A stretch of DNA of 64,000 nucleotides from Pachyseris speciosa (Eukaryota > Cnidaria > Anthozoa > Scleractinia > Pachyseridae). Each line of letters starts with the position of its first letter. The stretch's first letter is position 1. Both the position numbers and the translations under genes were made by a program. The stretch spans positions 131,001 through 195,000 of the forward strand of contig JAEMWC010001018.1 of assembly GCA_016490735.1 (NCBI GenBank). The letters run 5' to 3'. The notes under the pieces were generated by a model. That model was not told the origin of the DNA and did no database searches. It worked only from the letters and a program-made list of their open reading frames with translations. Positions 1 through 12,400 of this stretch are shown here, piece by piece.

Positions 1-24
1 CATTCATTCATTCATTCATTCATA
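1..24. repeat. (CATT)n microsatellite
   Basis: Six CATT units at the very start of the window; the array may continue upstream. Confidence 0.9.
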
Positions 25-42
25 AAAATTGTTTAAACTAGT

Positions 43-899
43 GAACCTGTGTATATCACGAATCTTAAGATTTGAATTTGTGAATCCAGCGCGGGTTTCC
101 GCCAGTGAATTACGGACTAAAGAGACCGTTTGCGGTCTATGGCTGCTGCTCGAGCCTTTTACTTGCATCGGTAGTGAACACCATGCATTATCCATCATAT
201 GGCTACCTCACTTATCATAACATTTTTATTGTCCTCGGGTTTCTGAAACTTATGAAGAACACGGCCTTGGATGATCGGAGCAAACCACTTCGACAAGGAG
301 CAGTATATTCGTGCAGCAAAATCCATCTACTACAGACTTAAAACAATCTAAGAGTTTGGTAATGCAAACCTTAACAGGATAAACCGTCCGCCAACGGCAG
401 GTGAAAGTAGTAATAGCAATTACTCTGAAGCAAATGCTCCCTGCAAATATAAGTTTAATACAGTAAGTTAAATCATTATTAATTATGTTCTCTGATGACG
501 TCGATGGCCGAATTGACTTGTTTCATGAAAATATATAGATTGACACTAAACGTCTGTTTAAATATCATCACGCGGTTGATTCTTTCTTGCCATTTTAGTC
601 ATTCAGTGTGTATAAATATAATAATGCTGAATTTCAAAAGGCTTAGCGTTGGTATAAGACGGCTTTATTTGAAATCGTAATCTTGCGATTATAATTGCGT
701 AATCCAGTCCGTATTGTTTTCAATTACACATGTGCGATGTCAAAGAAAGTGTGTTCCTTATGTGTCAAAATTTTTCGTATTGAAAGTCATCATTTAGTGT
801 ATTTCCTTATAGAGTCCCTTTTATCCACTTTGTGTCTTTCGTCCCAGCTACATAATTCCTAACACAAATTGTATACTGATTGGCAATGCATACAAATTA
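43..899. repeat. Segmental duplication, copy A
   Basis: This stretch recurs in the same orientation at 3834-5282, on the other side of the GPCR gene. Both copies open with the block gaacctgtgtatatcac and close with the block ending ttggca(a/g)tgcatacaa. Copy A lacks two internal segments that are present in copy B. No protein-coding signal spans it; the short open frames here are not conserved between the copies, so I read it as non-coding duplicated DNA. Confidence 0.8.
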
Positions 900-2057
900 T
901 CTTTATAGAAACAGATTTTTAAGCCCTGGGGCCCGTTTATCGAAAGTCCGGGTAACTTAACGGGCCGCGAAACTGTCATCTTTCTCAGCATCACGAAGAT
1001 GTTCTCGGAATCGGTCACCTAGTCGTCTTCCTGTTTCGCCGATGTATAACTTTTTACATAATGTGCAGGTTATGCAATAGATAACATTTGCGGAGGTACA
1101 CGTGAAACCATCAGTGATCTTAACAGATCTCTTAGATGTAGGGCCCGATGTTTTGTCAGTGTTTTGAATGAAAGGACAAGTTTTGCATCGCGAGCGCGCG
1201 CATTTAAAAGTGCCATGTTGTTCAGTTGTTTTGAATGCGCTTCTAACTAGAAAGTTACCGACATTTTTGTCACGTTTGAATGAAATCAGCGGTCGTTGCG
1301 AAAAGACAATTAAAAGTAGTAGATTATAGACTGATGACTATAGTAGATTATATACTGAAGTAGTCATCATTCAAACAATTTTCACCCCGACGTCCCCTAT
1401 TAGAAAGAAACTTCGATGTTGCTCTGGATTAATCTTTTAAGACAGTGTCAGATTCCTTGGACTCGTTGGGCAATTTTCTCGACGCCTATAATTCAAAGGG
1501 TTCAAGATGTCTTATATGAAGGTCTCCTTTGAAATGTTTGCTGCTCTAGAATGCCGAGGACTCAAACTTGATTGTGACGCCAGCAATATGAACCGTTGTT
1601 GATTTGCTCGTGATCGTAACCTGGTAACAGCGCTCACATTCTTTGAACTCTCATGGTACTTCGTAGTGACGTAGGAGTGATGACAGATAGAATTCTCCAG
1701 TTAAACGAGACTTACCTGTAAGTTGAATTTTGATTTGGATTCTATCTTGTCATCAGACCCTGCGCTGCGCTGCACCCTGGTAACCTTTTAAGATGGATAT
1801 TTTAAATTGCTACCCTTTCAGTTGACTGTCTTCCCCTTGCCACCATTGGAAATAACATAATTATATTTTTAGTTTGGTTTCCCCTGTACATAATACTAAA
1901 GAATATGTTATTCCGGAAGAAGTTATTGAGACTATTTTGAATACGACAAAATAATAATTAAAAGCAGCTATTTTTTATTATAGGGTCTATTCGCAGATTT
2001 TTGTTCATTCACTTTCGTCGTCGAATTCTCAAAATTTTACTCCTCCAAACATAAAAA
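900..2057. other. Non-coding stretch downstream of the GPCR
   Basis: No convincing exon or RNA gene on either strand. A short direct repeat lies at about 1318-1360 (two versions of tagtagattata...ctga). This is the 3' side of the minus-strand GPCR gene, so its 3' UTR should fall in the right-hand part. Confidence 0.5.
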
Positions 2058-3066
2058 CTAAACTAAGATCGCCAGTTTAAAGTACTTTTTTAAAACCTCC
2101 TCCATTGTTGTGTTAATGGAGCTAGTTACCTGAGGTATCGCACGAAGAGGAATTTGAACCTGAATTTGTCTTCGTCGTCGTCGGATGAGTGACACCAGAG
2201 CTCTTCTGAACTCTGGCATCCTGATCGTGTACAAAATAGGATTAACAAGAGAGTTGGCAAAGCACAAACCGTTCAAAGAATTATTCATATGCCTAATTAT
2301 TGATTTTGGAAGGTATGCTGTTACATCGGTTTTGTAATAAAGAAAAGTAATTACAAGAAATTGCAGCCACATTGTTAAAGAGTCCAGAGTCACGATAAAC
2401 AGTGTCTTAGTCATTTTTTTTCTCCCTATTGGCTACACCATGGTGATAGGAAAGCGCTCCGCAATAAAATTTTATTATAATGGAGGTGTAAGACAGAAAA
2501 ACGATAAAAAGGCAAATTAAATTGAACGAGCACCATATGTAAAAGGAGCTTAAACTATTTCCGCATATTAACCCCAAAACAGTTGAATAGAGACCAGCTG
2601 TAACCCAGGTGACCGTAATAACAACTCCAAGGACCCAGTTCTTTATGACACGGTGCTTAAATGGACGAAACGTTGCATGCATACGTTCTAACGAAATCGC
2701 AGTGAGGTTTGTCAAGAAAGCTGCAGGAAACAATTGCTGCATGCTGGACATATCTTTATGCCAGATTTCTTGGGAGGTTAGGTTCCAAACGTTGCACATG
2801 ATATTGTCAATTTGAACCAAATACACAACTTCCGAAAAACCCCCAACTAACATATCTGCAACTGCCAGGTTAATCATTAGGTACATGCTGCGTTTGCGAA
2901 GACTTCGGTTTCTAACAAAAACAATTATTGTCAGAATATTTAATGTTACTATGGCTACAGACTCGGTTATCAACACTGTAAGCCAGGCGATACACTCTGA
3001 TGAAGAAACATAACTGGCGCTGTTGTCACCTTCTGATCCGTTTTTCTGAATAGAATCATCAACCAT
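2058..3066 (-). CDS. Rhodopsin-family (class A) GPCR, single exon, one frame break
   Basis: Seven-transmembrane receptor of the plasma membrane; ligand unknown. The first 219 residues carry TM1-TM5: an N-terminal N-G-S glycosylation site, the TM2 motif NLAVAD, a TM3 end reading SLERMHATFRPF in place of the usual D/ERY, and TM5 followed by a basic loop. The rest lies in another frame and carries TM6, TM7 with NPILYTIRMPEFRRAL (the NPxxY signature) and a basic tail. The frame changes at an 8-base T run (2414-2421), where the two open frames overlap by 8 bp; all seven helices are present if the frames are read together. This is either a recent pseudogene or a base-call indel. SLERMHATFRP is typical of the expanded cnidarian orphan class A receptors. 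The single-exon structure and the flanking duplications fit a tandem or retro-expanded GPCR family. Confidence 0.85.
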
Positions 3067-3149
3067 CTTTCTGTGAAAAGAACATCAAAGGAGTGTACCA
3101 GGGTCAGGTTACTTATTTGTTGGTTTGTTTTTGGTAGAATGTTTATCAC

Positions 3150-3768
3150 TTAAGGTGGCTAACACCGGTTTCTAGTACTTTCCAGCTTTTGTACTTTGGT
3201 GGATCATTATTACCAATCTTGAAAAGTTGTTGCCATTATAGGCAAGTGGTATCAAACAAATGCCCAATCATTGCTGAACAGGTTCTAAATTTTTCCACTC
3301 AATAGGTAACCACAAAAACACTGTAACCCTCTAGAAACACTCCTAATTTACTCAAAAACGAGCACAGTGACCCCCATTATTTCATTAGTTAAAATTAATA
3401 AGCATGTCAAGATCCAATATTGTTCAATCTTAAAAAATAATTTATCAGCGGATTCAGAGCCACTTTAAAGTGGCTCAGATTCGGCTCCTACAATTTTTTT
3501 TAAAGCAAAAAGTTGGAATTTTTATTATGCTAATGTTTCCTGGCAATAAAACACGTTCGTTTTCAAGTTATTGTCACTTAAAGATAAAATTAGGGGTGTT
3601 TTTAATAGGCTAAAATGTTGCTATGGTAACCTATTGTGTCATAAAGGTTTTACAGCTCGTTCACAAATGATTGGCTTTTCTTTGATACCATATAGTGGTA
3701 ATAACTCAAGACTGGTAGTAATGATCTATGAAAATAAAGACGCTGGAAACCAGCCAGAGCCACCTTAA
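3150..3768. mobile_element. TTAA-flanked MITE-like repeat (probably two units)
   Basis: The block lies between TTAA at 3150-3153 and TTAA at 3765-3768. Its ends are imperfect inverted repeats: GGTGGCT at the left and AGCCACC at the right, with the match resuming as GGTTTC(T/C)AG a few bases in. An 18-bp perfect palindrome near 3457-3474 (agccactttaaagtggct) looks like two further end sequences abutting, so this may be two head-to-head units. TTAA target duplications suggest piggyBac-type mobilisation; no transposase is present. Confidence 0.65.
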
Positions 3769-3833
3769 TCTTGTTAAAAATATTGTCAAGTTAGTTACCA
3801 CTGCAAAATCTTGCCACCTGTTCAACCGATGGA

Positions 3834-5282
3834 GAACCTGTGTATATCACTAATCTTGAGATTTGAATTTGTGAATCCAGCGCGGGTTTCCTGAATTAGG
3901 GACGAAAGAGACTGTTACTGAGCAGTCTATAGCAAGTGCTCGAGCCCTTTCACTTGCATCGGTAGTGAACACGAAGCATTATCCATCGTATGGCTACCTC
4001 CCTTATCATAACATGTTTATTGCCCTTGGGTTTCTGTAACGTATGAAGAACAGAGCCTTCAATGATCAGAGCAAACCAGTTCGACCAGGCGCAGTATATT
4101 CGTGCAGAAAAATCCATCTACTACAGACTTAAAACAAGCTAAGAGTTTCGTAATACAAACCTTAACTGGATAAAACGGCCAACTGCAGCTGAAAGTGCAA
4201 AAAACAGTTACTGTGAAGAAAATGCTCCCTGCAAATATAAGTTTAATACAGTATGTTAAATTATTATATTATTATATTAAATTATGTTCTCTGATGACGT
4301 CGATGGCCCAATTGACTTGTTTTATGAAAATATATCGATTGACACTAAACGCCTTTTTAAATATCATCACATCTACATCTACATTTATTAAGTCGATAAA
4401 ATCCCGTAAAAAAACAAAAAAAATATATATATATATATACATATAAAATCTAATTCTAATTATAAGTTGAATAAAAGTAAATATGTCAAATAACAACATA
4501 AATAAATGATAATTCAAAATCATAATTTAGATAGATCACTTATTTCACGTGCTTTCCTAAATTTGACTTAAAATCAGATAATGACTTGGAATTCACTAGG
4601 TCAGCGGGCAGTGAGTTCCACTCTATTATTGATCTAGGAAAAAAAGGAAAACTTAATGACATCCTTAGAAACTTTTGGCATTCTATACTTAAAAGCATGG
4701 CTGTTTCGGGTTCTTAATTTACTGTGTGGTATTAAGTGTTCTTCTGTGTTTATGTCTACTAGATTATGACTAAATTTGTACATTAAAGTCAATCTGTCAC
4801 GCGGTTGATTCTTTCTTACCATTTTAATCATTCAGTGTGTATAAATATAATAATGCTGAATTTCAAAAAGCTTAGCGTTGGTATAAGACGGCTTTATTTG
4901 AAATCGTAATCTTGCGATTATAATTGCGTAATCCAGTCCGTATAGTTTTCAGTTACACATGTGCGATGGGTTGTAGATAAAGGTGACTGGCTTATTCAGT
5001 AGAATCATCATTTAACAGAACACAAAGTACAGTATGTAAAAACAAGATAAAATAAACATGCCAGGCAGCTGATGTCTAATTTTGCTGTCGTAAAAGAGAT
5101 TACAACTGAACTCCCGGAGAAAGTCAAAGAAAGTGTGTTCCTTATGTGTCAAAATTTTTCGTATTGAAAGGCATCATTTAGTGTATTTCTTTATACAGTC
5201 CCTTTTATCCACGTTGTGTCTTTCGTCCCAGCTACATAATTCCTAGCACAAATTTTGAGCTGATTGGCAGTGCATACAACTG
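3834..5282. repeat. Segmental duplication, copy B, with two extra segments
   Basis: Same-orientation copy of 43-899. Relative to copy A it contains about 425 bp extra at 4373-4797, with tcac on both sides (a possible 4-bp target duplication), and about 158 bp extra at 4966-5124. The first insert includes a (TA)n run at about 4422-4445. No coding capacity is evident in either insert. Confidence 0.75.
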
Positions 5283-5883
5283 TACTTTGAAATCAAAATC
5301 TCAAGAAAAGTAGGGTATGTTCTGACCTCTAATGAACTCCACTTTGTTTCTTTAGCTGATAACTTAACTGCAGAATTTACAAAACTTTTGAAACTCCCTT
5401 CTGGAATGTAAAACAAAACAGCTTAACGGGCCCGGTAGTTACCGGGAGCTTCGAGAGACGAGCCCCTGGCCTTTTGTCAGAGAATTTTGTTCTCGAGGAA
5501 CATCGAACAAAGGCTTGTATAGGTGGCAGTGCATTGCTCATAAATTACACAAACTTCAATACATCCCACAATACATTATGAGCTAGAGCCAGCAGCCTTA
5601 ACTTCACTATCTAGAGCTTCATATACATTTCCTAGTAAAAAATTTCTCCGCTTTACTTCTGCCATCGGACAATCTAAGTATACTTTAAAATCAGAGAGAA
5701 GCTTATTTTAAAACAAGTTCCCAACATACCTTAACACGCGCTTCCGTTCTGGGATGATTGTGAAAAAAAATAATTTTCACTGCAAAGAGAAGTCACTGAA
5801 AAAGATTGTACCAGTTGTTTTAAACATAAGAAACTTTAAAGAAAAAGAGTTAACTGAGAACTACAAAACGAACAAAGTGAGCG

Positions 5884-6342
5884 TTTAAGAATGGCTCACA
5901 CCTGTTTCCAGCACTTTTTTCTAGCACATGGAGAATTACTACCAAGATGGATCATTACTACTACCAGTCTTTATGCGTTATTACCTTTATAGTGGTATCA
6001 AAGACTGTCTGAATGTCGAATATGTTATTGTCGGTGGCTGTGAATCCGCTCCTACACTGAATTTTAAACTTTGCAAAAAGTTGGATCTTGACACGCTTAT
6101 TACTTTTCTACAATAAAAAATGGGGGTCACCAAGCTCGTTTTTGAGTTATTGTCACTTAAAGCTAAAATTAAGTCGTTTTACAAGGTTTAAGTGTTGCTA
6201 TGGTAAACTATTATGTGGATAAAAGTTTTATAACTTGTATACTAGCGATTGAAAATTTCTTCGATACCACTATAAAGGTAATATCGTATAAATAATAGTC
6301 GTAATGATCAATGAAAATAAAATCAGTGGAAAGTGAATCTGC
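5884..6342. repeat. Diverged second copy of the TTAA MITE-like repeat
   Basis: It starts with TTAAGAATGGCTCACACC, like the left end at 3150. It also shares the internal blocks ccgctccta, gcaaaaagttgga, gttattgtcacttaaag and gttgctatggtaa with 3480-3640. The right end is too degraded to place exactly. Confidence 0.55.
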
Positions 6343-6750
6343 TACGGAGAGAATAATTATTAACGGCATTTATCGTGTTTCCGTATGAAAATGAGAAATT
6401 GTATATGATCACATACGCTCAATCACATTGAAGGACAACAAACCGTAGGACTCCAAAAAATTAAGGACTCAGTAAGGCCCGGAGAAAATAATTATTACTG
6501 ATTTATTATGTTTCCGCATAAAATTAGAAATAGCAATTAAAAATGAAAAGAAAAAAAAGTTATCACTACCGTCAATTGCATTACGTTACTGCAATCCAAT
6601 GAACGACAACAAACCTTCCAAGAAATGAAAGACTGAATCAATTCCAGAGACAATAATTATTAATGCAATTTATCATGTATCCGTATGAAGACAAAAATTG
6701 TATTTCAGAATGAAAAAACGGTGATTACATACGCTCAATAACATTAACGC
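6343..6750. repeat. Three degenerate tandem units of about 150 bp
   Basis: The block gaga-aataattatta recurs near 6343, 6482 and 6645. Each is followed by a t-rich tract with gtttccg or gtatccgtatga, then by acatacgctcaat or gacaacaaacc. The copies are diverged and unequal in length. Confidence 0.55.
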
Positions 6751-8498
6751 CTAAATGGAGAAACGACTTCTTTTACTTTCGGGTTTTAGAAGTAATGCTT
6801 AAATCCATAATAAATAACAACTTCTTCATATTATATTAACATTAAAACCGAAGTTTAATTTGCAAAATAAATGCGGTTGCACAGCGCATATCTGATAAAA
6901 CAAAACAAAATACGTTCCTTTGTGAATAGGGTCGTCTTTTACGTTTACTCATCCACCAACCTCCTTGAAAAATAAGCCCCAAGACACATTATAAATATAC
7001 ATGTTACAACGCAGACAGCATTTCAAAATTGTCGTTACTCATATCTTTTTAGCCCATTGAATACTACAACGAGAAAACGCTAATAAGAAAGATTTGCGGC
7101 TTTTTAAAGGCGTGGGGTTTGTTTAATATGTTTAAAAATCGATTTCCAAGGCTTTAGTTTTGTACAATTACTGAATGTTTAACATGAATGCCATTTCTTT
7201 GAAGGAAAGTTTACATTATCATGACAGGTTAACCTCAATTTCTGAGGTGGAAGCCGTTCCCGAACAGTTTTTATCAGCAAAAGAAAAAGTTGGGTGCCTC
7301 CGCTATCTCAATTAAACTGGGATGGCATGTTGATGAACCGAGAAACTTTTCATCCAAACAAACCTGCTCAATAATTAATTTCTTGTTAAGGGAATAAAGG
7401 AAAGCTTCTCCAGTTGCAAAGATGTCACTGTCAGCCTGCCTCCGAGAACCTTTTTCCTATTATTTGAACAAGCATAATTTTCAATGTTTGCTTAAGGACA
7501 CACGAAGAAAGAAAGCATTTAACATGAGTTTTCCCAGTTTTGTGTGGCCCACACGGTGTGTGATGATGTTTTTCATAGCCTTTATAGCTTAGCTCTACTG
7601 CTAAAATGTCTTCAGGGGATTCCCCTCTTCTGTAAGATAAGAGGAGAGACTATTTAAATACTCCCCGTATACCTGAGAGTGGCCCTTGTATATTAGACGG
7701 CGTTATTTCCCTGTTAGTACATGTAGGGTTGCATCAGTTTTTATATCATTTCGTGTAGCCTTTGTAAGTTTTTTGTTTGAGGCACTCGAATTCATGACTG
7801 TTCTTCATTCGAGGTCAAGTTTGATCGACTTTTCTGCACCTAACTATGGCTCTGGTGAAATTTTACAGAAGCGCTACCGACGGCCTGTTCAAGTTATTTC
7901 CTTACGGATAGCAGTTATCTCTCCATTGAAATTTTCGCCGAGCGAAATGTTTGCCGAAGCATCCGACCAGCTAAATGGAAAAATAATTTTTTCCTTGACA
8001 CGTGGCATTCCCTCTGAGATGCAAGTGAACACAGATCGTATATATGAAAACCGCAATTATTAAGCCCCTGTTATAGCTCTTCTCAAGAAATTTATAACTG
8101 GGATTTCTTTAAGCCTTCGTTATCACATTTGTTGTGTGTTTTCTATTTTCTTTTTCTCATATAAAACCAGGGACGATATTATAATTAGTCATTTACATTC
8201 GTAGCTGTAGAAGGTTGCAATATAGCAACCGGGAAACTGTAGTTTCAATACTGTAGTTTCAATATATAGATTTAAAACCATGTCACGTCAACATTTCACC
8301 CATTCGATGATGTTTAATTCTCATGATGATTGACGTTTAATTTTGTTAGCTCAAATGACTTACCTGTGTATAACGTCCAAAGCAGTTCCGATTTTCGAAC
8401 GACAACCGTTAAACTTTTAATCAAAAGCAAATCCTACTTTGGCAGGAGATGAGAGTGGAATATAAAGCGGTAACCGACAACTCCAGGAAAAAAAATCA
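6751..8498. other. Host flank left of the Polinton, no gene seen
   Basis: AT-rich sequence without a supportable exon. A 125-codon open frame at 7686-8063 has no recognisable motif and no repeats, so I did not call it. The last six bases before the Polinton, CATGTC at 8499-8504, are its target duplication. Confidence 0.5.
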
Positions 8499-8504
8499 CA
8501 TGTC

Positions 8505-8774
8505 AGTAGTATAGTGTTTGGGGGTACGAAATCAATTGATCTCGTTTTCCCCAAACACTATACTACTGCCTTCTGGTCTCGTATTCTGGAATATATAGTT
8601 ATTTAATTTGATGGAATATATAGTTATTTAATTTGATGGACTCTATAGTTGCTCAATTTGATGGAACCAAGGTCTGCACACTTCATCTATAGTTTATTAT
8701 AATGCGTGACATTCTCGGAAAATCACCAAGCGTGACATTCTCGGAAAACAGGGAATGAGTCATCACCTATAGCT
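8505..8774. repeat. Left terminal inverted repeat of the Polinton (270 bp)
   Basis: Matches the reverse complement of 27953-28300. The order inward is: a 63-bp near-palindrome (8505-8567), a spacer, two full 25-bp units (ggaatatatagttatttaatttga-type) plus a diverged one, a unique block, then two copies of gcgtgacattctcgga. It is shorter than the right repeat mainly because it has fewer 25-bp units. Confidence 0.95.
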
Positions 8775-8810
8775 GCAGAAAAAAAATAGCAAAACTGGTG
8801 GCCACCAGAA

Positions 8811-8866
8811 CCTCTCATGAGGGACTTAATTTGGAATTTGAATCACCACCCGTCCCTCATGAGAGG
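8811..8866. other. Perfect 15-bp hairpin followed by a T run
   Basis: CCTCTCATGAGGGAC at 8811-8825 pairs with its exact reverse complement at 8852-8866 and is followed directly by a run of T. It lies in the non-coding left subterminal zone between the TIR and the polymerase gene. The function is unknown; it could form a structured RNA end or be a relic of a small insertion. Confidence 0.6.
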
Positions 8867-9448
8867 TTTTTTTGTTTTATTTTTTTGAATTCCCACCACC
8901 TCACCACCAGAGCTCTGGCCCTATCAGACCCTCTTGGGGCCAATTATTTGTTTTTTCACCCTCCGGCTTGAGATTGAACCGGCACTTCTGTCAAAGCCTA
9001 AGCTTCCACTATAGCTCTACCCAACAATCCGACACCATCTAAGGGTGATTATTTATTTTTCATTTTTTATTTTTCATTTTTTTTATTTTTCATTTTTTTA
9101 TTTTTCATTTTTTTATTTTTCAACCCATGGAATAACGGCGGGGGTTTTTCATTATTCCACGGGGTGGCTTGTATACATTTCGCTAACGAAAGGCCCCCGC
9201 TTTTTCCAATCGTTAGATACTCTGCATACAAGCCACTCTTTATCTGTGTGAAACAACCCTTATATATTCGTTTGTATTTTCATTTTTATGCTTGTGGTAC
9301 ATAAATGAAATTTACAAAGATAAAAAATAATACGCATGTGTAAAAAGCGAAAAATCTGACGTAGTTTGATGACTCATTCGAAAGGGAAACCCCCCAAAGA
9401 GGGCAGTATTTTAAAACTCACAAAAATCATATGGCGTGACGTCAACAG
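8867..9448. other. Left subterminal non-coding zone
   Basis: It contains a (T4-8ATTTTTC)n low-complexity tract at about 9048-9121, then a G/C-rich structured patch at 9138-9236. In that patch two stems interleave: 9138-9144 with 9194-9200, and 9164-9176 with 9224-9236. A small TTTCG-CTAA-CGAAA hairpin lies at 9178-9191. It is downstream of polymerase B, so it may include that gene's 3' end. No protein is encoded. Confidence 0.55.
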
Positions 9449-12400
9449 CTAGATTTCATAATGTCCATAGGCAAAGCTTGTCACGCCATTATCATGAATA
9501 TACCGCTTGTCGTCAAAGCAGCTGAGTGATACTTTATTTATCTCATAACTTCCAAGTTGATGGTTATGACTTCTGATTGTTTTCATTCTATGATGCATCT
9601 GTTTATTATCAAATAGTGTCTCTTTATAATTTTCATGTTTGATGTTATTCTTAATAATATTCTTACTAATACCTTTTGCTGTCTTCCCTCCTTTCTGATC
9701 ATCTTTAATATAGCTATACATCTTCGATCTCAGTCCTACGAATTCACATATTGGGACTCCAGCAGCCTCATCTTTCATCATACCAATTACTTTTTTATTG
9801 GTCTTATCGGAGAATGGCGAGCTTTCAGGATAATCACTGTTATCGAATTTATTTTTATCCTTCCAGAAATTTCTATAGATGTCATGGGTTCCAATTTCAT
9901 AGGTTAGTGAGTCTGTGTCTGTGAATAATAATTTTGCTTCATCTCCATATTTCTCTTTGATGTAGTTGTAATGGAAATCGTACATCAGTGTCTTGCTAAG
10001 GTCTAGAATACACATCCCCACATATGCTGGCCGGTTTAAAGTAAGTGTTTCTTTTATCTTATGAACAGCTACTAGATTTTCATTGAAGATTTTACTGCTA
10101 ACATATGTCGGTTTAGCAGCCATTTTCAATAGCTTATTCTCATCAGTCACCAATCTGACGTCTACTCGCTTTCTAAGGTTTTCCATCGTTTTGCCAAATA
10201 CACTGTTATTCATCAGCTTGAAAAAGTCTTTCTCATAGGCATTTTTAGCATTCTTACGTTTTTCAGTATTGAAATCAATATATTGCCTAAGCCACGCGGA
10301 CTGATTGAATTCTAACACTCGATGGATTTTAGTTATTTTCAAACCGAGATCAGTATATAATTGGAGGTTCCTATAATGGAGCACGTATTTTTCTTTGTTG
10401 CTTAATGTTGGTATTAGTTTATGTACCAGACCAGTTGATATATTGTATTTCTTTGCTATGTTTTTACAATAATCTGATAGCATGTCCCCAGTCACTTTAA
10501 TCCTTTCCGGCCCAAGTGGGTAGTCATTATGTAGATCATGTAACTCTTGGGGGTATCTGAGGTCAACTTCAAGTATCAGACCCTTTGCACTATCTTCTTT
10601 ATAGACAGCCAGGTCCAAATTATTAATCTGTTTTTGTGTCATCCATCTGAATCCGCCTTTTGGTAAATATTGACTCATAGCCCAACCATACAAATTATTA
10701 GCATCAAGATACACGATGTACTTCGAGGGCGCCTTCTCGTCATACTCTTTCATGTATTTATTATTTGCTTTACCGTAACGGTTGGCTATATAGCTGATTC
10801 CTCCACGCATACCCTTTTCAATGAACTGGAACATATCAATGTCTGTCATCAATTCTAATTTTATGTCAGTCATTTTAAGCATAGCGTCCCAAGATAAACC
10901 GGGAGATGTGAAATAGTGACACGGGTCCAGTTTATAGTACTCAAGGCATGTTTTTCTGAAGTTTTCAAATACATCAGCCAGTAGGAGTACATCTGTTTTA
11001 AGGTACAGGTCATGATAATCACCCATGTTTTTCAAAGAGAATGTTTCCCACACTGTCTGAGCATGTGTGTAGTCTTCATCTGATATATGCGTATCACTCA
11101 GTATGCTATAGAATTCATCTTTTGAGGGCAGCTTCTGATTGAATTGATTGAAACTGTCCATGTAGTCGTAAGGATAAACACCTTTCTGTCCCATCAGATT
11201 AAGATCATTTCCCTTAAACTCTTGTGAGGTGAATTTTAAGGCTTCTTTTGGTAGATTGCCTACAAGTTTTTCCAAACTGGAGCTCATGAACTGGAAACTA
11301 TCAATGAAGGTCAAGTGATTGCCGAGCATGAAAGCCATATACTTCTCCATGTTATTTGGGATAGCATTGATATTCATTTGACAGTCTTCACCTTTCTTTT
11401 TTTGTAAGTGTGCTTCTTAACAATGGCTCCAATCTCCTGCATAATAAAATGACTATCATAGCCTCTCAGATTGTGGAATATAACAGGTATTTTTATTTCT
11501 TCTGGGTTCACTCTGAGTTTCAGATTACAATCTTGGTGAGCAGAACCTCTGTATTTACCAGTGATGTGACAATGATCTCGAACTCGGATATCTTTGTCAG
11601 TGTATTTCTTATCACAGATGTGACAAACTTTGGCTTTTCGGAATTTCTCTTCATCATCTTTAGTCATTTTCAATGGTTTGTTGAAATTTTATTTCACAAC
11701 ATTCTTGCAATATTTGACCTCCTCCAGCATAGCTTTCATAAATTTGTACACAGCCTTTTCACCCCTGTATATTGCTGCTGGTTTGCTGTATTTATCATCA
11801 TAACAACAAACCACTTTATTGCCGTAGCCACAGTCAGTATGCTTCTGATAAGCCTCTGTATATGATTTATCACTGTTGGGTTGGCAACCGTGTATTTTTT
11901 CAGTGATGGCCTCAAAATCAGCATAGATCACAAATGGTACCTGCTGTTGTTTATGAAAGTTGTTGAATTTCAGTATGTTGCTATCTTTGTTTGGCATTTT
12001 TATTGCCTGTGTGCCATTTACTTGCATGCAGTTGCCCTTGTGATCATTCAGAACCCTTTCAGAGCTGAAACACTGTAAGCAATGCATACAAAAGTGTTTT
12101 CTTTCTTTGTGCTTTGTTTGATTGTACATGAACTTATTGAAATCTTTGATTAGCACATAATGCTTGTTTTCATTTTCAGTTATTAGAAGCAGATTCAAGC
12201 AGTCTTCATATTTCTCTTTTGAAACAAAAATTGGATATGGCTGTCTATCCTCATAACCAAAAACATTGATGTTGATCTCATTTTGTTTCTCTATCTTGTT
12301 GTAATGCTTGGTTGCAACTGGGAATTCAATCCCTGTATAATCCAATTTTTCAATGTATTTTTTGTCAACTTTTTTAACCCTCTGTGGGTATTTCTCTTGT

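Noticed and set aside
7686..8063. 125-codon open frame
   Set aside because: No domain, no upstream signal, and composition like the surrounding non-coding DNA.
11374..11410. Programmed -1 frameshift in polymerase B at the A7 run
   Set aside because: The run is not in the X-XXY-YYZ register needed for standard slippage (the preceding base is C), and many other genes in the window have similar single-base breaks.
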